Source of the DNA: CAVWTN01 sp963757945
GTDB lineage: Bacteria; Vulcanimicrobiota; Vulcanimicrobiia; Vulcanimicrobiales; Vulcanimicrobiaceae
Length of the DNA stretch: 64,000 nt
Direction: 5' to 3'
Assembly (NCBI GenBank): GCA_963757945.1
Contig: CAVWTN010000002.1
Location: 1,240,001 to 1,304,000 of the forward strand
A program made the translations under genes and the position numbers. The notes under the pieces were generated by a model. It did not search any database. It was given only the letters and a program-made list of their open reading frames with translations, and had not been told where the DNA came from. Within the stretch, counting starts at the first letter, position 1, and each line of letters begins with the position of its first letter. Shown piece by piece: positions 39,531 through 49,448 of the stretch.

Positions 39531-41947
39531 GACTGATCGAGCTTCACGTCGACGGGTTCGGGAAACTCGCCGGCCGGACGATCGCGTTCGATCCGGGCGT
39601 GAACATCGTCTACGGCCCGAACGAGGCGGGCAAATCGACGCTGACGCAGGCGATCGTGGCGACGCTCTACGGGCATCGGCGCGGCAAACGCGAGCTTTGG
39701 AAGCCCTGGGACGGCGCGCGTTATGCAACGCGCTTGCGCTACGCGCTCAAGGACGGACGCGAATTCGAAATCCAGCGCGACTTCGAACACGATGGGCGCA
39801 ACGCCCGCTTGATCGATCGCAACGGGAACGACCTCACGGCCGAATATTCGAACGGCAGAACGTTCGCACCGGCCGACGCGCACCTTGGGATGCCGCTCGA
39901 AGTCTTTCTCAACGCGTCGTGCGTGGAGCAAGGAGCGGTCGCGATCGACGGCGCGCGCGCCGAGCGGATCGGCGAAACGCTGCGCCAGGCGCTCGACGGC
40001 GGGCCGAAGGAAGACGCCGCGCTCGGCGCCGTCGCGCGCCTCGAGAAGGCCGTCGCCACGCACGTCGGCACGAAGCGCGCGACGAAAAACGCGCCGCTGC
40101 GCAAGCTGCAGCGCCAAATCGATGAGACACAGGCGCAGGCCGCGGAAATGCGCGAGCGCCTGCTCGCGCTGGACGAATTGCGCGCGCGTTTGGCCGGCGA
40201 TCGCACGCGCCTGGCGGAACTTCGCGAGAATCTGGAAGAGAACGAACATCGCCGCCGCGCGCACCGCGCGTACGTGCTGCGCGCGCAACTCGATGAGCTG
40301 CGCACGATTCGCGACGACCTCGCGGCATTGCAAGCCGAGAGGGCGCTCTACGACGACGTCGCCGCCTTTCCCAAGGAACGCCTGGCGGAGCTGGAAGTCG
40401 CGTACGCCACCTGGAGCGAGCGCGTGCCGCAGGCCGAAGAGGCCGCCGGCGAGGCGACGCGCACGCGCGTGACGCCCACGGAACTCTCCGAGCTCGCCGA
40501 GCGCGCCCGCGACGGCGGAGCGCTCGACGATGCGCAGTTCGCCGAACTCGAAGCCGCGAGCGTTCGCGCCTCGGAGGCCCGCACGAAAGCCGCCGTCGCC
40601 GCCGATGCCGCGGTCACCGCGCGCCGGGACGCGCAGCGCGGCACGGGACTCGACGGCGTGCTCGCGGGCGCGGGCCTCTTGGCGATCGTCGGCGCGGTCG
40701 TGGTCGCTTTCCTCCAGCTTTGGGTGCCGACGGCGCTCGCCGCCGTGATCGGATTCGTGCTGCTCGGCATCGCGCTGCGCGCAACGCTCGGGCGCGGCGA
40801 GTTGCGCCGCACTGCGAGCCGGATGCAGCACACCGCCGACGGCGCGGTCGCGGACGAACAGCGCGCCGCAGCCGAGGTGCAAGCGATCCTCGCTCCGCTC
40901 GGCATCCCTTCGCTCGACGAACTTCGCGCTCGGCGCCGGCGTTACGACGAATTGCGCTTGCGTAAGGAGACCTCGGAGCGCGCCGCGCTGCGCGCCGTGG
41001 AGACGGCCCGGCGCCGCGACGAAGCGGCCGCCGCGTTCGACGCGCTCGCGCGCGCGCTCGAGGTCGCGGCGCCCTCTCGCGAAGCCGCGCTCGCCGCCGC
41101 ACGCACGCGCGCCGCGCGCAAGAGCGCGCGCGAGGGGATCGAATCGCGTCTGCAGATGCAGAGCATCCAGCGCGCCAACGCGCTCGGCGGCGAGGACGAG
41201 TACGCGCTCGAGCACGAGCTTGCGGAATTGCTCTCGGTCGGCACGACGCCCGCCGCTCAAGAAGGCGTGACGCTGCGGGGGATCGAGGCGGAACGCGCGG
41301 CACTCGAGCGGCGCAAGCAAGAGACGGCGACCAGCGCCATCACGGCCTCGGCGCAGATCGAGGCCGCGGAAAAACACATCGGCAACCTGGCCGAGATCGA
41401 CGAGCAGATCGCCGCGCTCGGCGCGGAGTGCGCGCGCCTGGAGGCATTCGAGGCGGCCGCCACGCTTGCGCGCACCACGATCGAGGAGCGGACGCGAGAA
41501 TCGCATCACAAGTTCGCGCGGCGCCTCGAAGATTACGCCGTTCACACGCTGGGCGCGGTGACGAACCGGCGCTACCGCGAGATTCGCGTCGACCCGACGA
41601 CGCTCGCGGTGCGCGTGCGCGCTCCGGAAACCGGCGCGATCGTCGATCTCGACCGGCTCTCCGCCGGCACGCGCGAACAAGCGTTCCTGGTCGTGCGGCT
41701 CGCGATGGCCCGCATGTTCGGCGAAGGCCTCGAGCCGACGCCGCTGCTGCTCGACGACCCGTTTGCGTTCTGGGACGACGAGCGCATCGCGCGCGGCTTC
41801 CCGCTGCTGCGCGCGGCCGCCGCCGAGACGCAGACGATCGTGTTCACGACGAGCCGCGAACTTGCGGACGCGGCCTCGGCGAACGGCGCGCACCGCATCG
41901 ACCTCGCCGACCCTGGGCTCGCGCCGCTAACGCCGCTCGGCGCCTAA
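39527..41947 (+). CDS. YhaN/SbcC-like SMC-type ATPase with central membrane hairpin
   Basis: An 806-residue protein. A Walker A GPNEAGKST (30-38) is at the N-terminus, and an ABC signature (LSAGTREQ) and Walker B 'LLLDDPFAFWDDERI' are near the C-terminus. Long coiled coils lie between them. In the middle (about 373-425) are two strongly hydrophobic helices, as in YhaN, where SbcC has its zinc hook. The pair with the nuclease gene suggests a membrane-linked DNA-end complex. Its stop overlaps the convergent peroxiredoxin stop. Confidence 0.9.
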   Translation: MRLIELHVDGFGKLAGRTIAFDPGVNIVYGPNEAGKSTLTQAIVATLYGHRRGKRELWKPWDGARYATRLRYALKDGREFEIQRDFEHDGRNARLIDRNGNDLTAEYSNGRTFAPADAHLGMPLEVFLNASCVEQGAVAIDGARAERIGETLRQALDGGPKEDAALGAVARLEKAVATHVGTKRATKNAPLRKLQRQIDETQAQAAEMRERLLALDELRARLAGDRTRLAELRENLEENEHRRRAHRAYVLRAQLDELRTIRDDLAALQAERALYDDVAAFPKERLAELEVAYATWSERVPQAEEAAGEATRTRVTPTELSELAERARDGGALDDAQFAELEAASVRASEARTKAAVAADAAVTARRDAQRGTGLDGVLAGAGLLAIVGAVVVAFLQLWVPTALAAVIGFVLLGIALRATLGRGELRRTASRMQHTADGAVADEQRAAAEVQAILAPLGIPSLDELRARRRRYDELRLRKETSERAALRAVETARRRDEAAAAFDALARALEVAAPSREAALAAARTRAARKSAREGIESRLQMQSIQRANALGGEDEYALEHELAELLSVGTTPAAQEGVTLRGIEAERAALERRKQETATSAITASAQIEAAEKHIGNLAEIDEQIAALGAECARLEAFEAAATLARTTIEERTRESHHKFARRLEDYAVHTLGAVTNRRYREIRVDPTTLAVRVRAPETGAIVDLDRLSAGTREQAFLVVRLAMARMFGEGLEPTPLLLDDPFAFWDDERIARGFPLLRAAAAETQTIVFTTSRELADAASANGAHRIDLADPGLAPLTPLGA

Positions 41948-42501
41948 CGCTTCGCGTCGAGCTTGCGTAACGCGTCGAGCGTGTTCGCCACGTGCTTGTC
42001 CGGATCGAGCGACGTATAGGCGTAGGCGATCGTGCCGTCGGGCGCGATGACGTACGACGTGCGGTTCGCGTACGCGACCGGGCCGAAGCCGAGCCTCGCG
42101 TCGTAGGCCGTCGCGATCGCAAGGCCCGGGTCGGCGGCGACCGGGAACTTGCTGCGGCACTCGGAGACCGAGAACTTCTGCAGCTTCTCGATATCGTCGC
42201 CCGAGACGCCGATCACGGTCGCTCCGAGCTTCTTGTACTCGCCCATGTGCTCCGCGAAATCGTGGGCTTCGACGGTGCAGCCCGACGTAAAGGCCGCCGG
42301 GTAGAAATACAGCACGACCGGCCCCGCCTTGCGAGCCTGGGCCAGGTCGAACGAGAAGACCTTGCCGCCGAGCGAGGCCTGCGCCGTGAAGGCCGGCGCC
42401 GGCGTGCCCGGCTTCAGGTGCGCGGCGGCCGGCAGTCCGGCCAGCAAGACCAAGGCGAGCGCGGCCGGCGCCACGGCCGCCCGGCCGCTCGGAAATTTCA
42501 T
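41944..42501 (-). CDS. Exported peroxiredoxin (AhpC/Bcp-like)
   Basis: A 185-residue protein. It has a signal peptide to about residue 27, then 'KPGTPAPAFTAQ' and the peroxidatic Cys75 in 'YPAAFTSGCTVEA'. A second Cys at about 115 (Ser-Glu-Cys-Arg) could act as the resolving Cys. It reduces peroxides outside the cytosol, in keeping with the peroxidase and dehydrogenase genes nearby. The reductant is unknown. Confidence 0.88.
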   Translation of the reverse strand: MKFPSGRAAVAPAALALVLLAGLPAAAHLKPGTPAPAFTAQASLGGKVFSFDLAQARKAGPVVLYFYPAAFTSGCTVEAHDFAEHMGEYKKLGATVIGVSGDDIEKLQKFSVSECRSKFPVAADPGLAIATAYDARLGFGPVAYANRTSYVIAPDGTIAYAYTSLDPDKHVANTLDALRKLDAKR

Positions 42502-42558
42502 CGTTCGTCCTTCCGGCCGCCGCTCGCCGGCGGGATCGCAGGTATGGGGTGGGGGCGG

Positions 42559-43707
42559 CTACAGCCCGAGCATCCTCGCAATCACGAGGCGCTGCACTTC
42601 GTTCGTGCCCTCGCCAATTTCGTTGATCTTCTGATCGCGGTACATGCGCGAGACCGGATATTCGTCCATGAAGCCGTAGCCGCCGTGTATTTGGACGGCC
42701 GCATTGACGACTCGGTTCGAAAGTTCGGCTGAAAATAATTTCGCCAGGCTCGCGGTCAGCGCGAAATCGCGGCCGTTGTCCTTTTCCCAGGCCGCCTTGA
42801 GGACCATCACCTTGGCATGCTCGATCTCCGTTACCATGTCGGCAAGCTTGAACTGGATCGCCTGGAACTTCGAGATCGACTGGCCGAACTGGTGGCGGTC
42901 CTTCGCGTACTTCAGCGCCTCGTCGTAGGCGCCCATCGAAAGGCCGACGGAGAGGGCGGCGACCGAGATGCGGCCGCCGTCGAGGACCTGCAGGAATTGC
43001 TTGAGCCCCTGCCCGCGCACGCCGAGCAGGTTCTCCTCGGGGACCGCCGCGTCGGCAAACGAGAGCTCGCGCGTGTCCGAGGCGCGCCAGCCCATCTTCT
43101 TGTACTTGCGGCTGCGCGTGAAGCCGGGCGTATCCTGGGGCACCAGCAGGTTCGAGATCTCGGGCCGCCCGCGCTCGTCGGTCCCGGTGATCGCCGTGAT
43201 CGTCGTGCCGCCGGTCATCGTCGTGCCGCTGTTCGTGATGAAGGCCTTCGTGCCGTTGACGATCCAGCGTCCGTCGTGCAGCTCGGCGCGCGTGCGGGTC
43301 CCGCCCGCGTCGCTGCCGGCTTGCGGCTCGGTCAAGCCGAAGCCCCAGAGCATCGTGCCCTGGGCGAGCGGAACGAGGTATTTCTGCTTCTGCGCCTCCG
43401 TGCCGAACAGGTAGATCGGCGCGCTGCCGAGCGAGACGTGAGCGGCGAGCGTGATCGCCGTCGATGCATCCGCGCGCGCAATCTCCATGACGGCGAGCGC
43501 GTAGGAGACCGTGTCGGCGCCCGCGCCGCCGTATTCTTCGGGGTAGGGCAGCCCCATTAGTCCAAGGCCCGCCATCTTGTGCACGAGCACGTAGGGGAAT
43601 TCTTCGTTCGCGTCCATCGCCTCGGCGCGCGGCGCGACCTCGGCTGCCGCGAACTCGCGACAGAGCGATTGGATCGCTTTTTGCTCGTCCGTCAAATCGA
43701 AGTTCAT
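42559..43707 (-). CDS. Acyl-CoA dehydrogenase
   Basis: A 382-residue flavoenzyme. 'WGFGLTEPQAGSDAGGTRT' binds FAD and substrate. 'HQFGQSISKFQAIQFKLADM' and 'QIHGGYGFMDEYPVSRMYRD' are signature 2, followed by the catalytic Glu region 'INEIGEGTNEVQRLVIAR'. ATG 43707 has GGGAG 9 bases upstream; the longer frame is not supported. It catalyses alpha,beta-dehydrogenation of a short or branched acyl-CoA. No neighbouring beta-oxidation genes define the substrate. Confidence 0.93.
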   Translation of the reverse strand: MNFDLTDEQKAIQSLCREFAAAEVAPRAEAMDANEEFPYVLVHKMAGLGLMGLPYPEEYGGAGADTVSYALAVMEIARADASTAITLAAHVSLGSAPIYLFGTEAQKQKYLVPLAQGTMLWGFGLTEPQAGSDAGGTRTRAELHDGRWIVNGTKAFITNSGTTMTGGTTITAITGTDERGRPEISNLLVPQDTPGFTRSRKYKKMGWRASDTRELSFADAAVPEENLLGVRGQGLKQFLQVLDGGRISVAALSVGLSMGAYDEALKYAKDRHQFGQSISKFQAIQFKLADMVTEIEHAKVMVLKAAWEKDNGRDFALTASLAKLFSAELSNRVVNAAVQIHGGYGFMDEYPVSRMYRDQKINEIGEGTNEVQRLVIARMLGL

Positions 43708-43778
43708 AACAGAGGTCTCCCTCCGCCCGGGGGCCAAACCCTTCTGCCAATGTCGTCATGCGCCACCCCCGCGGCCGG

Positions 43779-44486
43779 ATGATCTCGCTGCGGGGGGTAT
43801 CGCTCGTGTACCCGAACGGCACGCGAGCACTCGACGGAGTCGACTTGGAAGTCGCGAAGGGGAGCTTCGCCTTTCTCGTCGGCCACTCGGGCACCGGCAA
43901 ATCGAGCTTGCTGCGGCTGTTGTATCGCGAGCAGCCCCCCAGCGCCGGCGAAGTGTACGTCGACGGCGTTCGCGTCGATACGCTGCGCCGCTCCGCGATC
44001 CCGAGCCTGCGCCGGCGCTTGGGCGTCGTATTTCAAGATTACAAACTGCTCTCGGATAAGACCGTCTGGGAGAACGTCGCCTACGCGATGCACGTGACGG
44101 GCGCCGCAACGAAAGACATCATGCGTCAGGTTCCGCGCGTGCTCGACCTCGTCGGGCTCGCTCAAAAGAGCCGCGCGTTTCCAAGCGAGCTCTCGGGCGG
44201 CGAGCAGCAGCGCACCGCGATCGCGCGCGCGCTCGTGAACAATCCGAAACTTCTGCTGTGCGACGAGCCGACGGGGAATCTCGACCCGACCAACACGACC
44301 GAGATCATGGAATTGCTTTCGCGCATCAACCTGAAGGGCACGACGGTCGTCGTCGCCACGCACAACTCGATCGTCGTCGATCGGATGCGCCGGCGCGTGA
44401 TCCGCCTGGAAGCGGGTAAGATCATCGCCGACGACGAGCGCGGATCGTACGATCTCGCGCACGTGAACCTCGCCCGTTCGATGTAA
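43779..44486 (+). CDS. ftsE: Cell division ATP-binding protein FtsE
   Basis: A 235-residue ABC ATPase from ATG 43779 (a second start at 43758 is possible). It has a Walker A GHSGTGKSS (35-43), 'VFQDYKLLSDKTVWENVAYA', a signature LSGGEQQR and a Walker B 'LLLCDEPTGNLDP'. The 'DYKLL' Q-loop neighbourhood is typical of FtsE. With FtsX it controls wall hydrolases at the septum. ftsX begins 10 bp later, and the M23 hydrolase follows. Confidence 0.93.
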   Translation: MISLRGVSLVYPNGTRALDGVDLEVAKGSFAFLVGHSGTGKSSLLRLLYREQPPSAGEVYVDGVRVDTLRRSAIPSLRRRLGVVFQDYKLLSDKTVWENVAYAMHVTGAATKDIMRQVPRVLDLVGLAQKSRAFPSELSGGEQQRTAIARALVNNPKLLLCDEPTGNLDPTNTTEIMELLSRINLKGTTVVVATHNSIVVDRMRRRVIRLEAGKIIADDERGSYDLAHVNLARSM

Positions 44487-44496
44487 GGAGTGACCC

Positions 44497-45378
44497 ATGG
44501 ATTGGGGACGCGTTCGATTCTTCTTCAGTGAGGTCGCGCGGAACTTTTCGCGGACGGCCATCCTGCAGTTCACCGCGATCGGCACGGTCGCGATCATGAT
44601 TCTGATCCTGGGCAGCTTCCTGTTCACGCGCGAACTCGCCCAGGGGATCGGCAACGACATCATCCGCAAGATCGAGATCTCCGTGTACTTGAACGACGGC
44701 CTCGACGAGCGGGCGACCCGCGCCCTGCGCGTGCAGATCGCCAGCGATCCGCGCGTGCGCAGCGTGCTCTACGTGCCGAAAGCCGAAGGCCTGCGACAGA
44801 TGCAGCGGCGCCTGCGCGGGCAAGTCGACACGTCGCTGTTGACCGGCAATCCGCTCCCCGACGCGTTGCGCGTGAAAGTGATCGCGCCCGAAACCGTGCA
44901 CGCCGTGGCCGATTCGATCCGCGCGCGCAAGGGCGTGCGCGAGGTCGTCTACGCGCAGGACGCCGTCGCGAAGATGCTTCGCTTCTCCGATACGATGGCG
45001 CGCGTGGGGCTCGCCGTCGTCGGCCTGCTGCTGATCACGGCCGCGATCATCATCTCGAACACGATTCGCCTGACCGTCTTCGCGCGCCGCCGCGAGATCG
45101 CGATCATGCAGCTGGTCGGCGCTTCGAGCGCCTACGTCCGCGGGCCATTCATTTTCGAGGGCTTCGTCGACGGCGTGCTCGGCGCGGCGCTCGCGATCGG
45201 ACTGCTCGCGATCGCGCGCGCGGAGCTCGTGCCCAAGCTCGTGACCGCGCTGCCCTTCCTGCCGATCGCGGCCGCCACGCCGCCGGTGGGGACGCTCGTG
45301 CTCGAGCTGCTCGCGACCGGCGCGCTCGTCGGCCTGCTGGCATCCTGGTTCTCCGTGGGGCGGCACCTGCGCACGTGA
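44497..45378 (+). CDS. ftsX: Cell division protein FtsX (permease-like)
   Basis: A 293-residue membrane protein with four hydrophobic segments and an extracytoplasmic loop between the first and second ('EISVYLNDGLDERATRALRV'). The 'FARRREIAIMQLVGASSAYVRGPF' motif is the FtsX signature. AAGGAG precedes the ATG. It does not transport; it transmits FtsE ATP cycles to the hydrolase encoded next. Confidence 0.93.
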   Translation: MDWGRVRFFFSEVARNFSRTAILQFTAIGTVAIMILILGSFLFTRELAQGIGNDIIRKIEISVYLNDGLDERATRALRVQIASDPRVRSVLYVPKAEGLRQMQRRLRGQVDTSLLTGNPLPDALRVKVIAPETVHAVADSIRARKGVREVVYAQDAVAKMLRFSDTMARVGLAVVGLLLITAAIIISNTIRLTVFARRREIAIMQLVGASSAYVRGPFIFEGFVDGVLGAALAIGLLAIARAELVPKLVTALPFLPIAAATPPVGTLVLELLATGALVGLLASWFSVGRHLRT

Positions 45379-46589
45379 GCGTGCGGCGCGCGGCCGGCGG
45401 CGCGGCGCTGGGGTTCGCCTTTCTGTTCGCCGCGGCGCTCGGCGGCGGGCCCGCGCGCGCCGACATCACGGCGAAAATCAGGCACAAACAGCAAGAGATC
45501 CACAGCGTGCACACCAAGCTCAACGAGAAGCGCACGGAGCTCGACCGCGCGAAGACGCGCGAGTTGGATCTGCAAAACCAGCTCGCTGAGACGAACCGCA
45601 GCGTCACCCGTGTATCGGCGTCGCTCGAGGGCGTGCGAGCCGATATCCGGCGCAACGAGCGGCATGCGGCGTGGAACGAGCGCCAGCTCGCCGCCGCCCG
45701 GGCGACGCTCGAGCGCCACAGCGACGCCCTCAAGCGGCGCCTCGTCGATGCGTACGAACACGGCGAGCTCAGCTACCTGAACGTGCTGCTCGCCGCGACG
45801 TCGTTCACGGATTTCGTGCAGCGCTGGGACGACATCCGGCTGCTGGTCGAACAAAACCAGCGGACCGTGCGCGAGCGCCGCGCAGCCGAGGAGAAGGTCG
45901 CCGCGATCCAGGCGCAGCTGGATGCGGGCCATCGCGAGTTAGTGGCCGAGCAGACCGCCGAAGAGGAGAAGCGCTCGCAGCTCGCGGCGCTTGGCGAGCA
46001 GCGTAGGATGCTCGTCGCGCAAGCCGACGCCGAGCGCCAGCACGTCGCGCAAGAGGTCTCGCAGCTCGAGGAGATCTCCGCGTCCGAGGAGGCCGAGCTC
46101 ACCTCGATGATCGTCGAGCGCCAGCGCGAGGAGGCCGCCCGCCGCGAGGCGGACCGCCGGGCGCGTCAGCTCGCCGGTCAGACGCTCCCCGCCGAAACCG
46201 GTCCCGGGCTCTTCTCGTGGCCCGTCTCAGGGCCGATCACCTCGCCCTTCGGCGTGCGGAGCGACCCGATCACCGGTCGCGCTCGCCGCCACGACGGCAT
46301 CGACATCGGCGCTCCGATGGGGGCCACGATCAGCGCGGCCGCGAGCGGAACCGTGATCTATGCGGGCTGGGAGGGCGGCTACGGGAACACGATCGTCATC
46401 GATCACGATGGGGCGGTCTCGACGCTGTACGGCCACTGCTCGCAGATCTTCGTCTCCAACGGCCAGGAGGTCCAGCGGGGCCAAGCGATCGGCGCCGTCG
46501 GAAGCACCGGGCGCTCGACCGGGCCTCATTTGCACTTTGAGGTCCGGGTGAACGGTGTCGCCGTCGACCCGACCGGTCGATTACGATAA
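45375..46589 (+). CDS. EnvC-like M23 murein hydrolase with coiled coil
   Basis: A 404-residue exported protein. Its GTG overlaps the ftsX stop. After a signal peptide (to about residue 30) a long coiled coil (35-260) leads to an M23 LytM domain. The Zn ligands are present (His-Asp-Gly-Ile-Asp, 'YGHCSQIF', His-Leu-His-Phe near the end), so unlike E. coli EnvC it could be an active endopeptidase. FtsEX-activated cell separation is the likely role. Confidence 0.92.
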   Translation: MSVRRAAGGAALGFAFLFAAALGGGPARADITAKIRHKQQEIHSVHTKLNEKRTELDRAKTRELDLQNQLAETNRSVTRVSASLEGVRADIRRNERHAAWNERQLAAARATLERHSDALKRRLVDAYEHGELSYLNVLLAATSFTDFVQRWDDIRLLVEQNQRTVRERRAAEEKVAAIQAQLDAGHRELVAEQTAEEEKRSQLAALGEQRRMLVAQADAERQHVAQEVSQLEEISASEEAELTSMIVERQREEAARREADRRARQLAGQTLPAETGPGLFSWPVSGPITSPFGVRSDPITGRARRHDGIDIGAPMGATISAAASGTVIYAGWEGGYGNTIVIDHDGAVSTLYGHCSQIFVSNGQEVQRGQAIGAVGSTGRSTGPHLHFEVRVNGVAVDPTGRLR

Positions 46590-46668
46590 GGGGGACCTAC
46601 CCTCTCGGGCGAACCTAAGCCGACTCCCCCCTCTTCCTGCCGCCACGGTTCTAGGAACAACGCTTCGA

Positions 46669-48066
46669 TTGCGCACGACCTCCAAAACTCTGCTCGCGGT
46701 CCTCGTCTTCTGTCTCGTCGCGCTCGGGGCGTATCGCTTCGCGCTGCCGCCGGCGGGGCCGGCCGAGGCGCCCTCGCTGCGGGACGGGACCGACGTCGCC
46801 GCGCTCGACGTCAGCTCGGCGTTCCAGCGGCCTTCCGAAGAGTTGCTCGATACCGCTTTCCGGCAGCTCCGCGAGCACTACTACAAGCCGTTCGAGCCGC
46901 AGCAACTGCTCGACGGCGAGCGGCGCGAACTGGACTCGTACTTTAGAGCGCACCACGCCGCGACTCCCGCCTTCCCGGTCGAACGCATGACGGGCGACCG
47001 CCTGCACGACGAGAGTTTGCTCAATCGTACGCTGCAGGTCGCCGAGAGCGCGACCGGGATGCATGCGCAGGACGCCGATCTGACGCAGGTCGCGATTCGC
47101 GGGATCATGGACTCGCTCGGCGATCCGTATACCACGTACCTCTCGCCGCGTGAGATCGCGGCGCTCGAGGAGTCGCTGCGCGGCGGTGATTTCGGGGGGA
47201 TCGGCGTCTACATCGTGCAGGATGCCAAGACCAAGGTGATCCTCGTCGAGCCGATCGAGGGTTTGCCCGCCGACCGTGCGGGCGTCAAGACCGGCGATGC
47301 GGTGCTCGCCGTCGACGGCGTGTCGACCGCCGGCCTCTCGCTGGATGTCGTCGAGCGGGAGATTCGCGGCCCGAAGGGCACGAACGTGCGGCTGCTGCTG
47401 CAATCGCACGCGACGAACGCCCGCCGCACGGTCAGCGTGACCCGCGGCCAGATCGTCGTCCCTTCCGTGCGGGCGCGGATGGAGGACGGGTTCGAATACG
47501 TGCGGCTGCTCGATTTCGGGCAGACCTCGTACGAAGAAGTCCGACACGCGATGCTGATCGGCAAGGCGCACGGCGCCCGGGGTTACATCCTCGATCTGCG
47601 CAACAACGGCGGGGGCTTGCTCGAGGCGGCGGTTCAAATCTCGAGCCTGTTCATTCCCGACGGCACGATCGTCACCCAGATCGACCGGGACGGCAACCGC
47701 GAGCCCCGCGGCTCGATTCACGATTCGATCGGCGTCGCGCCGCTGGTCATCTTGGTCAACAAGTTTACAGCGAGCGCATCCGAAATCACGGCGGGAGCTG
47801 TTCAAGACTACAAGGTCGGGACGCTGATCGGAACCAGAACCTTCGGAAAAGGCGTCGTACAGAGCATCTATAACATGCGCGACGGCGGTGCGCTCAAAAT
47901 CACGACGGCGCGGTACGTGACCCCGGTCGGGCGCGACATCCACCACAAAGGAATCGAACCGGACGTTCTCGTGGACCAACCGATCAACGTGACGATTATC
48001 GACTCGGCCAAAGACGAGCAGCTCGCTGCCGCCAAATCCTATTTGCGGCGCGTTGCGCGGAGGTAA
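46669..48066 (+). CDS. C-terminal processing protease, S41 (CtpA-like), first copy
   Basis: A 465-residue protease. I place the start at TTG 46669, 12 bases after AGGAA, giving a membrane-anchoring N-terminus ('LLAVLVFCLVALGAYRFAL'). GTG 46555 is an alternative. A PDZ domain (about 175-255) precedes the catalytic Ser in 'TASASEITAGA' and Lys in 'FGKGVVQ'. It follows the M23 gene by 79 bases and probably trims or degrades wall enzymes. Confidence 0.9.
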   Translation: MRTTSKTLLAVLVFCLVALGAYRFALPPAGPAEAPSLRDGTDVAALDVSSAFQRPSEELLDTAFRQLREHYYKPFEPQQLLDGERRELDSYFRAHHAATPAFPVERMTGDRLHDESLLNRTLQVAESATGMHAQDADLTQVAIRGIMDSLGDPYTTYLSPREIAALEESLRGGDFGGIGVYIVQDAKTKVILVEPIEGLPADRAGVKTGDAVLAVDGVSTAGLSLDVVEREIRGPKGTNVRLLLQSHATNARRTVSVTRGQIVVPSVRARMEDGFEYVRLLDFGQTSYEEVRHAMLIGKAHGARGYILDLRNNGGGLLEAAVQISSLFIPDGTIVTQIDRDGNREPRGSIHDSIGVAPLVILVNKFTASASEITAGAVQDYKVGTLIGTRTFGKGVVQSIYNMRDGGALKITTARYVTPVGRDIHHKGIEPDVLVDQPINVTIIDSAKDEQLAAAKSYLRRVARR

Positions 48067-48070
48067 TTGA

Positions 48071-49417
48071 ATGAAGCGTCGAGCCATCGTGGCTGCCGCC
48101 CTTCTGCTCGCCGGCTCCCTCGGGGTCGGCGACTTCGCCTCGGCGCGCAACGGCATCTCGACGCTCGAGAGCCAGGAGCTCGCGATCAGCTTTTCGCTGA
48201 TGACGAGCGAGTTCTACAAGAAGGCCGACCCGCAGACGCTGTTGGACGGCGCGCACAACGAGCTGCTGATCTTCCTGAAGAAGAACGGCGTCGAGCGGCC
48301 GAACGTCCCCGCGGTCCACGCGACCGACGACGTGGATCACAACGCGCACGAACTCGACCGCGAACTCGACTCCGTGGTCACCGAATACGGAACGCGTTTC
48401 GGCAGCCGTCCATTGACCTACGCGGCGATCTCAGGCCTCGTTGGCTCGGTCAAGGACCGCTACACGACGTTCCTCTCCCCCAAAGAGTTTGCCGACCTGA
48501 ACGAAGGCCTGGACGGCGGCAACTTCGGCGGCGTCGGCATCGCCATTCGCGTCGACGAAGCGCAGAAGACGTTGCTCGTCCTGGACGTGATCCCCGGAAC
48601 GCCCGCCGAACGGGCCGGGATCAAGCAAAACGATTCGATCGTCACGATCGACGGGAAGCCGACGCTTGGTCTTAAGAGCGAGGAAGATTCCAAGCTCCTG
48701 CGCGGCAAAGAGGGCACGGTCGTCCGGGTGACGATCGAACGCGACGGAAAGCTCCTCCCCGATCCGATCAGCATCACGCGCGCGATCATCCATCAGCCCA
48801 GCGTCTATTCGCGGATGCTCGACGGCGGCATCGGCTACGCGCGGCTCACCGTCTTCGGCGCGAACACGGCCTCGGAGCTCTCGACCGCGCTCGACAAACT
48901 CGAAGCGGCCGGCGCGAAGGGCTACGTCCTCGATCTGCGCGACAACGGCGGGGGCTACTTGAACGCGGCGATCGACGTGAGCTCGAAGTTCATCGCGACG
49001 GCGCCGATCGTCTCGGTCGAATCGCGCGGCGGGAACAACACCGAATACGTCGGCGAGAACATCGCGATGGCGCCCAAGCCCCTGGCGGTCCTGGTCAATC
49101 ACTACACGGCCTCGGCCTCCGAGATCACCTCGGGCGCAATTCAGGATGACGGCGTCGGCCAGCTCATCGGCGAACGAACCTACGGCAAAGGCGTCGTGCA
49201 GACGATCCATCCCCTACCGGACGGTTCGGCCATCAAGATCACGAGCGCGCGCTACCTGACGCCGCACGGTCGCGACATCAACACGGTCGGCATTCAGCCC
49301 GACATCACCGCCGTGACCCAGAAGGGCGACAAGCTCGGCGATCCCACGAGCGACACACAGCTCAAGGCGGCGCTCTCGTACCTGCGGGGAAAGATCGCCT
49401 CGACGAGCGGCTCGTGA
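48071..49417 (+). CDS. C-terminal processing protease, S41, second copy
   Basis: A 448-residue protein with a cleavable signal peptide (about 1-26), a PDZ domain ('GGNFGGVGIAIRVDEAQKTL') and the S41 Ser ('TASASEITSGA') and Lys ('TYGKGVVQ'). It starts 4 bases after the first copy ends. The two are paralogs but differ in anchoring: the first looks membrane bound, the second soluble in the exported space. Tandem Ctp genes next to ftsEX hint at staged hydrolase turnover. Confidence 0.9.
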   Translation: MKRRAIVAAALLLAGSLGVGDFASARNGISTLESQELAISFSLMTSEFYKKADPQTLLDGAHNELLIFLKKNGVERPNVPAVHATDDVDHNAHELDRELDSVVTEYGTRFGSRPLTYAAISGLVGSVKDRYTTFLSPKEFADLNEGLDGGNFGGVGIAIRVDEAQKTLLVLDVIPGTPAERAGIKQNDSIVTIDGKPTLGLKSEEDSKLLRGKEGTVVRVTIERDGKLLPDPISITRAIIHQPSVYSRMLDGGIGYARLTVFGANTASELSTALDKLEAAGAKGYVLDLRDNGGGYLNAAIDVSSKFIATAPIVSVESRGGNNTEYVGENIAMAPKPLAVLVNHYTASASEITSGAIQDDGVGQLIGERTYGKGVVQTIHPLPDGSAIKITSARYLTPHGRDINTVGIQPDITAVTQKGDKLGDPTSDTQLKAALSYLRGKIASTSGS

Positions 49418-49448
49418 CGGCCATGGAGACGTTCGGGCTCCGGGCAGC

